A DNA stretch of 64,000 nucleotides, from positions 372,001 through 436,000 of the forward strand of contig NZ_FOUE01000001.1 of assembly GCF_900114775.1 (NCBI RefSeq), written 5' to 3'. The position numbers and the translations under genes are program-made. This DNA is from Marinobacter zhejiangensis. Its GTDB lineage: Bacteria > Pseudomonadota > Gammaproteobacteria > Pseudomonadales > Oleiphilaceae. Shown piece after piece: positions 52,851 to 60,641 of this stretch. The notes beneath the pieces were generated by a model. The model was not told the origin of the DNA. It saw only the letters and a list, made by a program, of their open reading frames with translations, and ran no database searches. How positions within the stretch are numbered: position 1 is the first letter of the stretch; the number at the start of each line of letters is the position of its first letter.

Positions 52851-53291
52851 TCAGCGTTCGGATACGCTGGCGCCGAAGCTCCCATAGGTTCGGTTGGTTG
52901 GCGGCTGGATAGCGTAGTTATTCCCATGCACCTGGCCGGGAATGTTTCTGGGGTTACTGAAGCGAATGTCGGCAGGAATCTCGGAACGCCCCAGGTCGGT
53001 GCGGCTGTCATTGGGCTGCAGCGCCAGCGGATCAAGGTAGAAATTCTCCTCGCTGGTGGCCACCGGCACCCCGGCCGCGGGTGCAGACAGCCCCCCTTCA
53101 ATAACGGTATCGGACAGTGAATCCTCCGCCATCGACGTCAGGCCAATGGTATGCACCGTGGTTCTTTCCTGATAGCGAAACGCAGGATCACCTACTGGCT
53201 GTCCCGCCCCATCCTGGGCCCAGACGTTCCACGGCCCGGCCAGACAGACCATCACCAAGCCACACCCGATTGATTTGTACACGCGATCCAT
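52851..53291 (-). CDS. small periplasmic protein of unknown function
   Basis: This 146-residue protein has a signal peptide (SIGCGLVMVCLAGPWNVWAQ) and a mature part rich in Asp, Pro and Ser with no recognised domain (NFYLDPLALQPNDSRTDLG, NNYAIQPPTNRTYGSFGASV). It may be largely disordered. ATG 53291 is chosen because the signal follows directly; the frame to 53360 adds an unrelated stretch. It converges on the core-binding gene with 15 bases between. Confidence 0.68.
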   Translation of the reverse strand: MDRVYKSIGCGLVMVCLAGPWNVWAQDGAGQPVGDPAFRYQERTTVHTIGLTSMAEDSLSDTVIEGGLSAPAAGVPVATSEENFYLDPLALQPNDSRTDLGRSEIPADIRFSNPRNIPGQVHGNNYAIQPPTNRTYGSFGASVSER

Positions 53292-53501
53292 ACCCGTAAC
53301 CCCAGCGCACCGTTCACCAGACTTTGACACAAGCAACCGGACATCGACACAAACCAGCAAGCGTCAAGTCCGGGTGTCATTTTTTGAACAGTTTATCGGC
53401 AAATCTAACAGGGTGTTTGGTTTGTCGCCAAATTTGTGACGATATTCACTGGACATTTTGGGCCAATGTATCGTTTTAATGCCCACAGCGTTTACCCAAA
53501 A

Positions 53502-54770
53502 TCACCAACTGAGCATCGCACCGATGTAAATCCGGCTGCTGTCATGGAAGCGACCAAAGGTGCCGGACCGGTCGCCACTGAAGACATCCCCCCCAGCCGA
53601 CAACTCCCAGCGAGAGCTGACCCGATAGTTGGCAGACAACTGGCTCAGGGCCTCCTGATCCTGAACATCGTAAATGGTCAACAGCTCCATGATCAGGGCA
53701 TCGTTCATCAGCTCCTGCCGCGCCAGGAACGTCAGTTGTTCCCGGTGCCGCTCCAGATCAGCGTCAGCCTGGTGACGCCATCTCTGGAATAGCTGGGCGC
53801 TAAGCAGCAAATCACCGGAGACACTGTAATCCAGCCCCACGACATAGCTGGTCTCGCGGGTGCTCTGCCAACCCTGGTAACCAGCCTGGGCGTAACGCCT
53901 CTGGCTCTCGCTGCCGATCTCTCCCCGCAGTGTCAGGCTGCCAAAAGCGCGGGCCGCCGTGGCGCCAAACAGGTGGGAACGGTTGTAGTTGAACGTCGTG
54001 ACCATAGCCACCGGGTCAACCTGAACCAGCGGATCATCCACCGTATGGAACAGGTAGTTCAGAGTCAGGTCCCAGCCGCCAGCAAACGCGCTGGCCCGCA
54101 GCCCACCATCACCCTGCCGGCCCGATTCGGGCCGATTAACCCGGAACTCACCCTGGCCGTCAAACGGATCCTCGAACAGGGCATAGGTCGCCCCAGGCAA
54201 CATAGACTCTGTGACAGACCCATCCGGCACCCAGACCAACTGCACAGTCCATCCCGACACCGGGATTTCTGCCTGGGCCGACCACAGGGGAACTCGCCGT
54301 TCTTCCAGATCCGGCATAATGAACTCCCGGTAGGTCAGCGGGTTGATGACGTCCAGCACCCTCAGGCCGTCGGCCTGCCCCCAGACAATCTGCTGCCGCC
54401 CAATCCGGATAAACGCTGAGCCGAGGTAGTGATCCAGATACAGCTCGCGCAACTCCAGATCCGTCAGATCATTGGGAAAGTAGGCGCGAGAATCCCGCGC
54501 CCGAAATGGCTGTGATGGCTGGCCCGGATCGAGGTTGTCCTCTACATCCACCCGAACCAGGCCTTCCGCGGTTACCTTAGTGCCGTAGCCCAGACGACCA
54601 ACAATCTGCGGCCGCCATGTGACACTGTTCTTTTGCCAGTCGCCGGATTCATAGCTGTAGGCCGACTCCAGCGCCAGGGTCGACGACCAGTCGAGGGCCT
54701 GGACCGGCCCCAGCCAGCCCAGCCCGCTCAACAACGCCACCAGCCCGCAGGCTCGCACCTTGGTACCCAT
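53502..54770 (-). CDS. DUF1302-like outer-membrane beta-barrel protein
   Basis: This 422-residue protein has a signal peptide ending near GPVQALDW. Amphipathic strands follow throughout, including the DUF1302-like ELRELYLDHYLGSAFIRIGRQQIVWGQADGLRVLDVINPL, and it ends in IYIGAMLSW with a C-terminal aromatic typical of barrel insertion. Such proteins often accompany MMPL transporters and lipid or hydrocarbon import and export. It lies 2 bases after the MMPL gene, so they form an operon and probably a trans-envelope pair. Confidence 0.82.
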   Translation of the reverse strand: MGTKVRACGLVALLSGLGWLGPVQALDWSSTLALESAYSYESGDWQKNSVTWRPQIVGRLGYGTKVTAEGLVRVDVEDNLDPGQPSQPFRARDSRAYFPNDLTDLELRELYLDHYLGSAFIRIGRQQIVWGQADGLRVLDVINPLTYREFIMPDLEERRVPLWSAQAEIPVSGWTVQLVWVPDGSVTESMLPGATYALFEDPFDGQGEFRVNRPESGRQGDGGLRASAFAGGWDLTLNYLFHTVDDPLVQVDPVAMVTTFNYNRSHLFGATAARAFGSLTLRGEIGSESQRRYAQAGYQGWQSTRETSYVVGLDYSVSGDLLLSAQLFQRWRHQADADLERHREQLTFLARQELMNDALIMELLTIYDVQDQEALSQLSANYRVSSRWELSAGGDVFSGDRSGTFGRFHDSSRIYIGAMLSW

Positions 54771-54772
54771 AA

Positions 54773-57700
54773 TCAGTACCCCCGCGTCAGGGCGTGGGTT
54801 TCAAACAGGCGTGGCGGCACCTCGGCATGATAATCAGTGTCTACAAACTGCATACGGGTGGTATGGCCGGTCTTGTGGTTCTCTGCCCGCACCTCCAGCA
54901 CTGACCAGATACCGTCAATCTGCTCGATACCCATGGCATGAACCGTCTTGAGGAAGTTTCCACCTTCATCCCAGAATTCCCACAGGCGTGGCATCCAGAT
55001 GGTGGAATCAATGCGCATCAGGACCCGGCTATAACCCAGGGCTTCGGCAATTTCGGGCGTGCGCGGCAACGCCTCCACCACCCAGGTATGATACCCATCC
55101 ACCTGGGCCTCGCCCTCCAGGGAGAACACATAGTCGGCCGCCTCGATCTTGCTTTCCTTCTTGATTTCCTCGTAAGTGAAATCAGTACCCAGGAAGTAGT
55201 CACCGCGGTCAGACGCAGAGATTCGACGCACCTTGCGCAGGGCCGGCAGGTACAGCCACTGGTCATCGTCCTGATTGGCATCCGGGTAGTCCCAGGTGAG
55301 AAACCCGGTGCCGCTGACACTGGCCGGTTCGGTATAGAAGATGATGGTTTTTTTGGTATCCCCGTCATAGCGGCGGAAAGCCCGGGTCTGCTCCACCCGC
55401 TCATTGCCGTGGCGGTCTGTCAGTGTGAGGATCATGTCCCGCTGGACCGATTCACCATCGTCACGGGCGTTCATTCGTTCGATGATCGCCATCACCTCGG
55501 GAGGCTCTTCACTGGCGCTGGCCAGCTGGATCGAGCCCGCGATTGCGACCAACAAGGCCACCCAGGCCGCGGTTTTCCACAGACTGCCGGAGCGGCCAAA
55601 CAGGAACGCCGGACGAAACACCACCGCCAGCGCCGGCAACAACACCAGGCTCGCCACAAAGGCGATGGACACGGACAACGCCACCAGCAAGCCAAAGTTC
55701 ACCAGCGGCGGCACCTGGCTGGTCATCAGCACACCGAAGCCCAGAGCCACAGCCAGCAGGTTGTACCAGAGCGCCCGGCCGGTGGAGGCAAATACAGTAC
55801 CGATGCGGTCCGCCAGCGATGCCTTACCTTGAGCCGACAGTTCCTGACGCAGCCTGTCCAGCGTATGGATAGCGAAATCCACACCCAGCCCGATGGCGAT
55901 AGCAGCGAACATGGAAGTACCCACACCCAGCCAGATTCCCCGGATCGCCATCACCGCATAGATCACCAGGATGGCCAGTCCTACCGGCAAGGCAGCCATA
56001 ACCCCGGCAGCAAACGAACGAAACAGCAACGCCGCCATGGTCAACACGGCCAGGAATGAGATCAGCACACTGTTAAGGTGGCTGGCAGCAATCCCGCCAA
56101 TCCAGTGGTAGTCAACGTTGACCCGGCCACTCAGGTTCGCCCGTACTGCACCATCGAAGCGGTCGTTCAAGTACGCCTCGACCTGTGGCACCAGTTCGCG
56201 GGACACCAGATATGAACCACTCTGCAGGGTGGCCCGCACCAGTGCGGTCTGACGGGGGGAGTCGATCCGGTTCTCGAAGTCGGTGGGATCGGCCGATGCG
56301 CTGTAGAGCAGGAACAGCTGGGCGATCAGGTTAGGGTCATCCGGAATCCGGTAAAAACGGCTGTCATCTTCGTTGACCGCCTTGTTCATCTGCTTGATGT
56401 AATCAACGATGGACGTGGTGCCCTGTACCGCTGACAACGACGCCAGGAACACCTGGAGGTCTTCAATCTGGCGCAGAACGCCCGGATCGTAGAGACCTTC
56501 CGGGGCCGTCGTCTCAATCACCACATCCAGGTAATGACTGCCGTCCATACGCTGGTTGATCAGCTTATCCGCCTGATAGATCGGCTCATGGTGCTGGAAG
56601 TTTTCAATTCGCTCCTCGTTCACCACCACCAGGCTGGTACCGGCTCCCGCCGCCAGTGCCAACACTAAACCAACGCAGAGGGTCCAACCCGGGCGACGCA
56701 GGCTGGCAAACGACAAAGCACGCACTAACAGAGACGACGCTGGCCGGATAACGCCCTCAGCCCGCAGGCGCCGGCTGGGCCGGAAGCGCAGCACCGCCAG
56801 CAGCGCCGGAATGACCAGCAGGGTCAGCAGCCAGGCAGCCACCACCGCCAGCGCGCCGAACACGCCAAAATACTGCAACGGCGGCATGTCATTGCTGGGG
56901 TAAAGCGCAAGGAAACCAGCAGCCGTGGTCAGGGTGGTCAAGGTCACCGGTCGCCACATCCGCACCATGGTTTGGACGATGAGGGCATGGTGGTCAGGGC
57001 TCTCGCCGGCGGCCACGGCTCGCGCCCCAGCTTCGTAGTAGTCTGAAAAGATATGCACCGAATCCGCGACCGCGACCCCGATCATGCAGACAATCAGGCC
57101 GTTGGTGATCACGTAGAATTCCACACCAGCACCGGCCATTACCCCCAACGTAACCGCAACCGTTCCGGCCACAACCAGGTTGGGTATCAACGCCGCCCGG
57201 GGCGTGAGGAAGGCCAGGATCAGGACAACCGTGATGATCAACCCGGCCAGCGGGTTGAGCCTGCGAGCGTCCTGGTCCACATAGGATGACAGGTAACCCG
57301 CAACCGCGCCCTCCCCTGCCACATGGAGCTGAACGCCATCCGGGACCGGAGCCTGCCCGACCAGCGCCATCACCCGCTGATAGGTAGCCTCGGCATCGTT
57401 TTCATCCAGCAACTCCGCAACAATCAGGGTGGTCGAACGGTCGCGGGCGACCAGGGTGCCCTGATACAGCGGGAAGTCACCAATACCCTCCCTTATCCAG
57501 TTAACCCTGGCCGCGTCCAGATCACCATCAAGGAACTTCTCTACCGCCATCCCGGCAGCATCACCCTCAATATTGGATTCCGTCGCCAGACTGGTGATGC
57601 CATCCGGGTCAATGTTCTCCACCAACTTCAGCCGCGCCGAGAGCCACTGCACCAACGCGAGGGTTTCACTGCGATAAACGCCGGACTCGCCGCCATCCGC

Positions 57701-57931
57701 TACCGCGATGACGATGGGGTCTTTCAGATTGAAGCGCTCCTCCACCGCTTTCCGGTAGATCAGTGCAGGGTTGTTCTCGTCAATGAACGCATCCGCCTGG
57801 GTGTTCTTCTGCAACTGCCCCAGCTGGCTCGCGGCACCCGCTATCAGCAGGAGCGACAGCCCCAGTACAAGCCAGCGCCACCGGACCACTTGCCGAAAGA
57901 ACCTTGAAGCAAATTCATTGGCTGGTTTCAT
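54773..57931 (-). CDS. MMPL/RND transporter fused to a LolA-like lipoprotein-sorting domain
   Basis: This protein of about 1,052 residues has two MMPL halves with 12 expected helices (for example NPLAGLIITVVLILAFLTPRAALIPNLVVAGTVAVTLGV and SFLAVLTMAALLFRSFAAGVMAALPVGLAILVIYAVM), covering residues 1 to about 800. From about 815 a soluble domain follows that matches outer-membrane lipoprotein-sorting (LolA-like) proteins: TGFLTWDYPDANQDDDQWLYLPALRKVRRISASDRGDYFLGTDFTYEEI. These are usually separate adjacent genes. ATG 57931 has AGGAG 6 bases upstream. A MarR-type palindrome lies at 57959-57974. Substrate unknown; hydrophobic lipids are likely by family. Confidence 0.88.
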   Translation of the reverse strand: MKPANEFASRFFRQVVRWRWLVLGLSLLLIAGAASQLGQLQKNTQADAFIDENNPALIYRKAVEERFNLKDPIVIAVADGGESGVYRSETLALVQWLSARLKLVENIDPDGITSLATESNIEGDAAGMAVEKFLDGDLDAARVNWIREGIGDFPLYQGTLVARDRSTTLIVAELLDENDAEATYQRVMALVGQAPVPDGVQLHVAGEGAVAGYLSSYVDQDARRLNPLAGLIITVVLILAFLTPRAALIPNLVVAGTVAVTLGVMAGAGVEFYVITNGLIVCMIGVAVADSVHIFSDYYEAGARAVAAGESPDHHALIVQTMVRMWRPVTLTTLTTAAGFLALYPSNDMPPLQYFGVFGALAVVAAWLLTLLVIPALLAVLRFRPSRRLRAEGVIRPASSLLVRALSFASLRRPGWTLCVGLVLALAAGAGTSLVVVNEERIENFQHHEPIYQADKLINQRMDGSHYLDVVIETTAPEGLYDPGVLRQIEDLQVFLASLSAVQGTTSIVDYIKQMNKAVNEDDSRFYRIPDDPNLIAQLFLLYSASADPTDFENRIDSPRQTALVRATLQSGSYLVSRELVPQVEAYLNDRFDGAVRANLSGRVNVDYHWIGGIAASHLNSVLISFLAVLTMAALLFRSFAAGVMAALPVGLAILVIYAVMAIRGIWLGVGTSMFAAIAIGLGVDFAIHTLDRLRQELSAQGKASLADRIGTVFASTGRALWYNLLAVALGFGVLMTSQVPPLVNFGLLVALSVSIAFVASLVLLPALAVVFRPAFLFGRSGSLWKTAAWVALLVAIAGSIQLASASEEPPEVMAIIERMNARDDGESVQRDMILTLTDRHGNERVEQTRAFRRYDGDTKKTIIFYTEPASVSGTGFLTWDYPDANQDDDQWLYLPALRKVRRISASDRGDYFLGTDFTYEEIKKESKIEAADYVFSLEGEAQVDGYHTWVVEALPRTPEIAEALGYSRVLMRIDSTIWMPRLWEFWDEGGNFLKTVHAMGIEQIDGIWSVLEVRAENHKTGHTTRMQFVDTDYHAEVPPRLFETHALTRGY

Positions 57932-57958
57932 GTTGATCTCCTGTTTCAACTCCAATTA

Positions 57959-57974
57959 AGTGTATTTACACTTT
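57959..57974. promoter_or_regulatory. MarR-type operator 1 (MMPL gene)
   Basis: AAGTGTATTTACACTT, a 16-base palindrome with 7-base arms about a TT centre, 28 bases before the MMPL start codon. Confidence 0.75.
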
Positions 57975-58028
57975 AATGGGTGATTAAAATTATTTGCGGC
58001 TGGACAGCGCCAACCTTGTCTCCGATAA

Positions 58029-58044
58029 TTGTGTATATACACTT
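58029..58044. promoter_or_regulatory. MarR-type operator 2 (marR gene)
   Basis: A perfect GTGTATATACAC core (58031-58042) sits within TTGTGTATATACACTT, 24 bases before the marR ATG. It suggests autoregulation. Confidence 0.75.
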
Positions 58045-58067
58045 ATTGTTCGACAGAGCGCCCCGCC

Positions 58068-58529
58068 ATGACCGATACCGCCGACACCTCCCCCCAACCG
58101 ATGGACATTGCCCGCCAGTGTGCGGCACTCCATTCCCGGGTGTTTTCGCGTCTGATCACTCGCCACTACAACAGCCGTTTGGCCGACCTGGGGCTGCGCA
58201 TTACCCAGTTTACTGTGCTCAATGCCATCAAGGTCTGCCCCCCCGAGTCCATCCACCAGCTGGCGGACACCCTGGGCATGGAACGCACCTCGCTCCAGCG
58301 AACCGTGGAGATGCTGATCAAAAAGGGACTGGTCCGGTCCGAACCCAGTGGCCATAAACGCTCGCTGGGCCTTTCCCTGACACCGGAAGGTGACGAGATC
58401 TACCGGCTGGCGGTCCTGCGCTGGCAAAAGGCCCACGACGAGTTCACCGATCTGGTCGGGCAAGACAACTGGGACGCTGTGGCTGGACAACTTCACCACC
58501 TCAGCAAACAGGTCAAGACGACGCTGTAG
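58068..58529 (+). CDS. MarR-family transcriptional regulator
   Basis: This 153-residue protein has the MarR winged-helix pattern: ALHSRVFSRLITRHYNSRLADLGLRITQFTVLNAI, then SIHQLADTLGMERTSLQRTVEMLIKKGLVRSEPSGHKRSLGLSLTPEGDEI, the recognition helix and wing. ATG 58068 is chosen; the frame to 58029 begins inside the operator. It is divergent from the MMPL operon with shared palindromes, and similar palindromes flank the nearby hydrolase. It likely represses these in response to an unknown small molecule. Its 3' end overlaps the convergent hydrolase by 17 bases. Confidence 0.9.
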   Translation: MTDTADTSPQPMDIARQCAALHSRVFSRLITRHYNSRLADLGLRITQFTVLNAIKVCPPESIHQLADTLGMERTSLQRTVEMLIKKGLVRSEPSGHKRSLGLSLTPEGDEIYRLAVLRWQKAHDEFTDLVGQDNWDAVAGQLHHLSKQVKTTL

Positions 58530-59397
58530 CATACCGCCCCTCCGGATCCTGCCCAGCCGATGGCTCATCAATGGAAGAGCCATCGGCAAACTCGGCAATA
58601 CGAAGAACCACCTCGGCGTCACGCAGAATGCGGTTGTGCCCCAGTCCGTCCGTTGGAAACACCTCAGACCTCGACAACGATTGCGCCAGGCGCCCGGCAC
58701 ACTCAAAGGGCACTTCTCGGTCGTTACGATCATGAATCACCAGCGTCGGGACATGGATCAGCTTTGCCCGCTCGGTGATATCCAGCGCCGACAACGGCAG
58801 CCCCACCGTACGCTCCATTTGCGACAGGAACCGCTGTTCCGCCCGGGATGACATCCGCATCAGGCGGGCAAACCGCCGCAGCAACCCTTCGAACGTAGCG
58901 GGGCCTGATACCAGCGCCAGGCGGTGGATTCGTTCTGTTCCTGCCACCACGTAAGCCAACGTTCCCGCCCCCATGGAATGGCCCACCGCCAGGTCAACGG
59001 GACCATCGATATACGCCAGCGCTGCTTCGATGGCCTCGATAAACCGCCCCGGGTGGGAACTGGGTTCAGTGGACGGGCCATGCCCGGCGGGGTGAACCGA
59101 GTACAGGGTGTAGCCCCGCTGTGATAGCGCCTGCGCCACTCCTTCAAACATGCCTGCCCCTGACGACCAGCCATGCACCAACAGGGCATTACGTGCGCCT
59201 CCGGGGCGCACCGAAAGATACCCGCCACCCGCCAGCGCCACCACATCCTCGCCAGCAACTACACTGCGTTTGCGCAACTGATCCGGTACCCGTGGCTTGG
59301 TCATCAAACGGGTCGCCGTGCCGGCGGCCAGGGTCGGTAACGCCTGGCTATAGGTGGAAAAGGCCCACTGAAACGCTCGCATTCCAATCGTCATCAT
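58513..59397 (-). CDS. alpha/beta hydrolase
   Basis: This 294-residue hydrolase has the oxyanion motif HGWSSG, nucleophile elbow GHSMGAG with Ser141, acid Asp226 in HDRNDREVP, and base His254 in GLGHNR. The triad is complete. No clear signal peptide, though the N-terminus (FQWAFSTYSQALPTLAAG) is mildly hydrophobic. AGGAGG lies just before ATG 59397, and a 16-base palindrome begins at 59405, overlapping the edge of the ribosome-site sequence. It is convergent with marR. A hydrolytic step on a lipid or ester handled by the MMPL system is inferred only from shared operators. Confidence 0.87.
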   Translation of the reverse strand: MMTIGMRAFQWAFSTYSQALPTLAAGTATRLMTKPRVPDQLRKRSVVAGEDVVALAGGGYLSVRPGGARNALLVHGWSSGAGMFEGVAQALSQRGYTLYSVHPAGHGPSTEPSSHPGRFIEAIEAALAYIDGPVDLAVGHSMGAGTLAYVVAGTERIHRLALVSGPATFEGLLRRFARLMRMSSRAEQRFLSQMERTVGLPLSALDITERAKLIHVPTLVIHDRNDREVPFECAGRLAQSLSRSEVFPTDGLGHNRILRDAEVVLRIAEFADGSSIDEPSAGQDPEGRYATASS

Positions 59398-59404
59398 TGC
59401 CTCC

Positions 59405-59420
59405 TAGTGTATATACACTA
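59405..59420. promoter_or_regulatory. MarR-type operator 3 (hydrolase gene)
   Basis: TAGTGTATATACACTA, a perfect 16-base palindrome, 7 bases upstream of the hydrolase start, adjoining its AGGAGG. Confidence 0.75.
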
Positions 59421-59505
59421 TTTGAGTTACAAAGGAACATCATGGGATTGCCGTACGAGGAACCACCAGTGTTCTACAAACACTCCCGGTACGAAACATA
59501 CCATT

Positions 59506-59521
59506 AAGTGTATATGCACTT
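59506..59521. promoter_or_regulatory. MarR-type operator 4 (between hydrolase and greB)
   Basis: AAGTGTATATGCACTT, matching the other three with one change in an arm. It is about 109 bases before the hydrolase ATG and 78 bases before greB, so it may serve either. Confidence 0.7.
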
Positions 59522-59598
59522 TTATATTTCAACAAGCCTGGATTCTGACTCTGATACACTGGCCGCCAATCCATCGAGCTATTTGGTATTCCGGTCTC

Positions 59599-60108
59599 AT
59601 GCGCGCAAAACTGATTACCCGTGACGGCTTCGAAGCCCTAAAAAAAGAGCTGGACTACCTGTGGCGCGAACATCGTCCCGAGATCACCAAGAAGGTGCAA
59701 TGGGCCGCCAGCCTGGGGGATCGCAGCGAAAATGCCGACTACCAGTACAACAAAAAGCTGCTGCGGCAAATCGACCGACGGGTACGTTACCTGCGCCGGG
59801 TCCTCAGTGAACTGACAGTCGTAGACTATGCCCCGGAACAGGAAGGCCGCGTGTTTTTTGGCGCCTGGGTAGAAGTTGAGAATGACGAGGGTGACATCAA
59901 GCATTTCCGCATCGTCGGTTACGACGAGATCTTTGACCGCAAGGACTACATTTCCATTGACACGCCAATGGCCCGAGCCCTGCTAAAGAAACAACTGGAT
60001 GATGAGGTCGAGGTTCAAACCCCGAATGGGCCGGCGTACTGGGTGGTCACCGACATTGAATACCCCAAGGACAGCGGGGCCAATGACGACCACAAAAAAA
60101 CCCCGTAA
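59599..60108 (+). CDS. greB: GreB transcript cleavage factor
   Basis: This 169-residue protein starts MRAKLITRDGFEALKKELDYLWREHRPEITKKVQWAASLGDRSENADYQYNKKLLRQIDRRVRYL, the GreA/GreB coiled coil with the catalytic acidic tip GDRSENADY. The C-terminal FKBP-like domain has FGAWVEVENDEGDIKHFRIVGYDEIFD. It rescues backtracked RNA polymerase. The start is ATG 59599; the longer frame to 59407 crosses operator 4. Its stop codon lies at the base of a hairpin that would terminate leftward transcription. Confidence 0.96.
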   Translation: MRAKLITRDGFEALKKELDYLWREHRPEITKKVQWAASLGDRSENADYQYNKKLLRQIDRRVRYLRRVLSELTVVDYAPEQEGRVFFGAWVEVENDEGDIKHFRIVGYDEIFDRKDYISIDTPMARALLKKQLDDEVEVQTPNGPAYWVVTDIEYPKDSGANDDHKKTP

Positions 60109-60117
60109 AAACGGGGT
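60094..60117 (-). terminator. leftward Rho-independent terminator overlapping the greB stop
   Basis: On the minus strand, ACCCCGT-TTTT-ACGGGGT is followed by seven Ts, a classic intrinsic terminator. On the plus strand the same bases encode the greB C-terminus (its Lys-Thr-Pro end and TAA). It would stop antisense transcripts coming from the right. Confidence 0.8.
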
Positions 60118-60353
60118 AAGGCTAGCGCTTTGCTGGAGGGCACCACAACACCGGCAAGATCCGGTGCTTGGTTATAGCCATTATCTCCCCTCGCCGTTAC
60201 TGGCAGGTGGCCAAGGCATTAACGATTGGACAGGGATTGGTCTGGGGTTGGCCATAGCGCCCCGGAATTAGGTTGCGCACTCTAGAGTTTCTCACTAACG
60301 TTGGCCACCCTCAGACTATGAACCGTTTGCAAACACAGTGACAGGTATCTGAC
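60118..60353. other. intergenic region between greB and small helical gene
   Basis: 236 bases without an open reading frame of note. A 6-pair stem CACCGG/CCGGTG at 60149-60166 is present but lacks a T-run. I see no clear promoter for the next gene. Confidence 0.5.
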
Positions 60354-60641
60354 ATGAACACCAAGAAGCTCATCGACACCGCCCTGAATGGCCTCGACAC
60401 CCTGGGTTTCCAGCTCGACCAGCTGGGCATCACCGGCAAGGTCAACCGTCACAACCTGGCGGCCTTCGTTATGAACGAGCAGAAGCATCTGGAAGGTGAG
60501 TGGGACAGCATTCAGGCCCGTATCGACCGTCGTCGCTCCCAGGTAGAAGCGCTGGTGAGCAGCGTTGAAGAGCGCGCTGATGCGGTACTTCGCCCAGTGC
60601 TGAGCCGCATCGAGCAGCTGCGAGGCGCAGTTCGCGGCTGA
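60354..60641 (+). CDS. small helical protein of unknown function
   Basis: This 95-residue protein is nearly all helical: KKLIDTALNGLDTLGFQLDQLG, then NLAAFVMNEQKHLEGEWDSIQARIDRRRSQVEALVSSVEERADAVLRPVLSRIEQL. It looks like a small phasin-like or coiled-coil protein, but no family is assigned. Its stop codon directly abuts the stop of the convergent sensor kinase gene with no gap. Confidence 0.75.
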   Translation: MNTKKLIDTALNGLDTLGFQLDQLGITGKVNRHNLAAFVMNEQKHLEGEWDSIQARIDRRRSQVEALVSSVEERADAVLRPVLSRIEQLRGAVRG

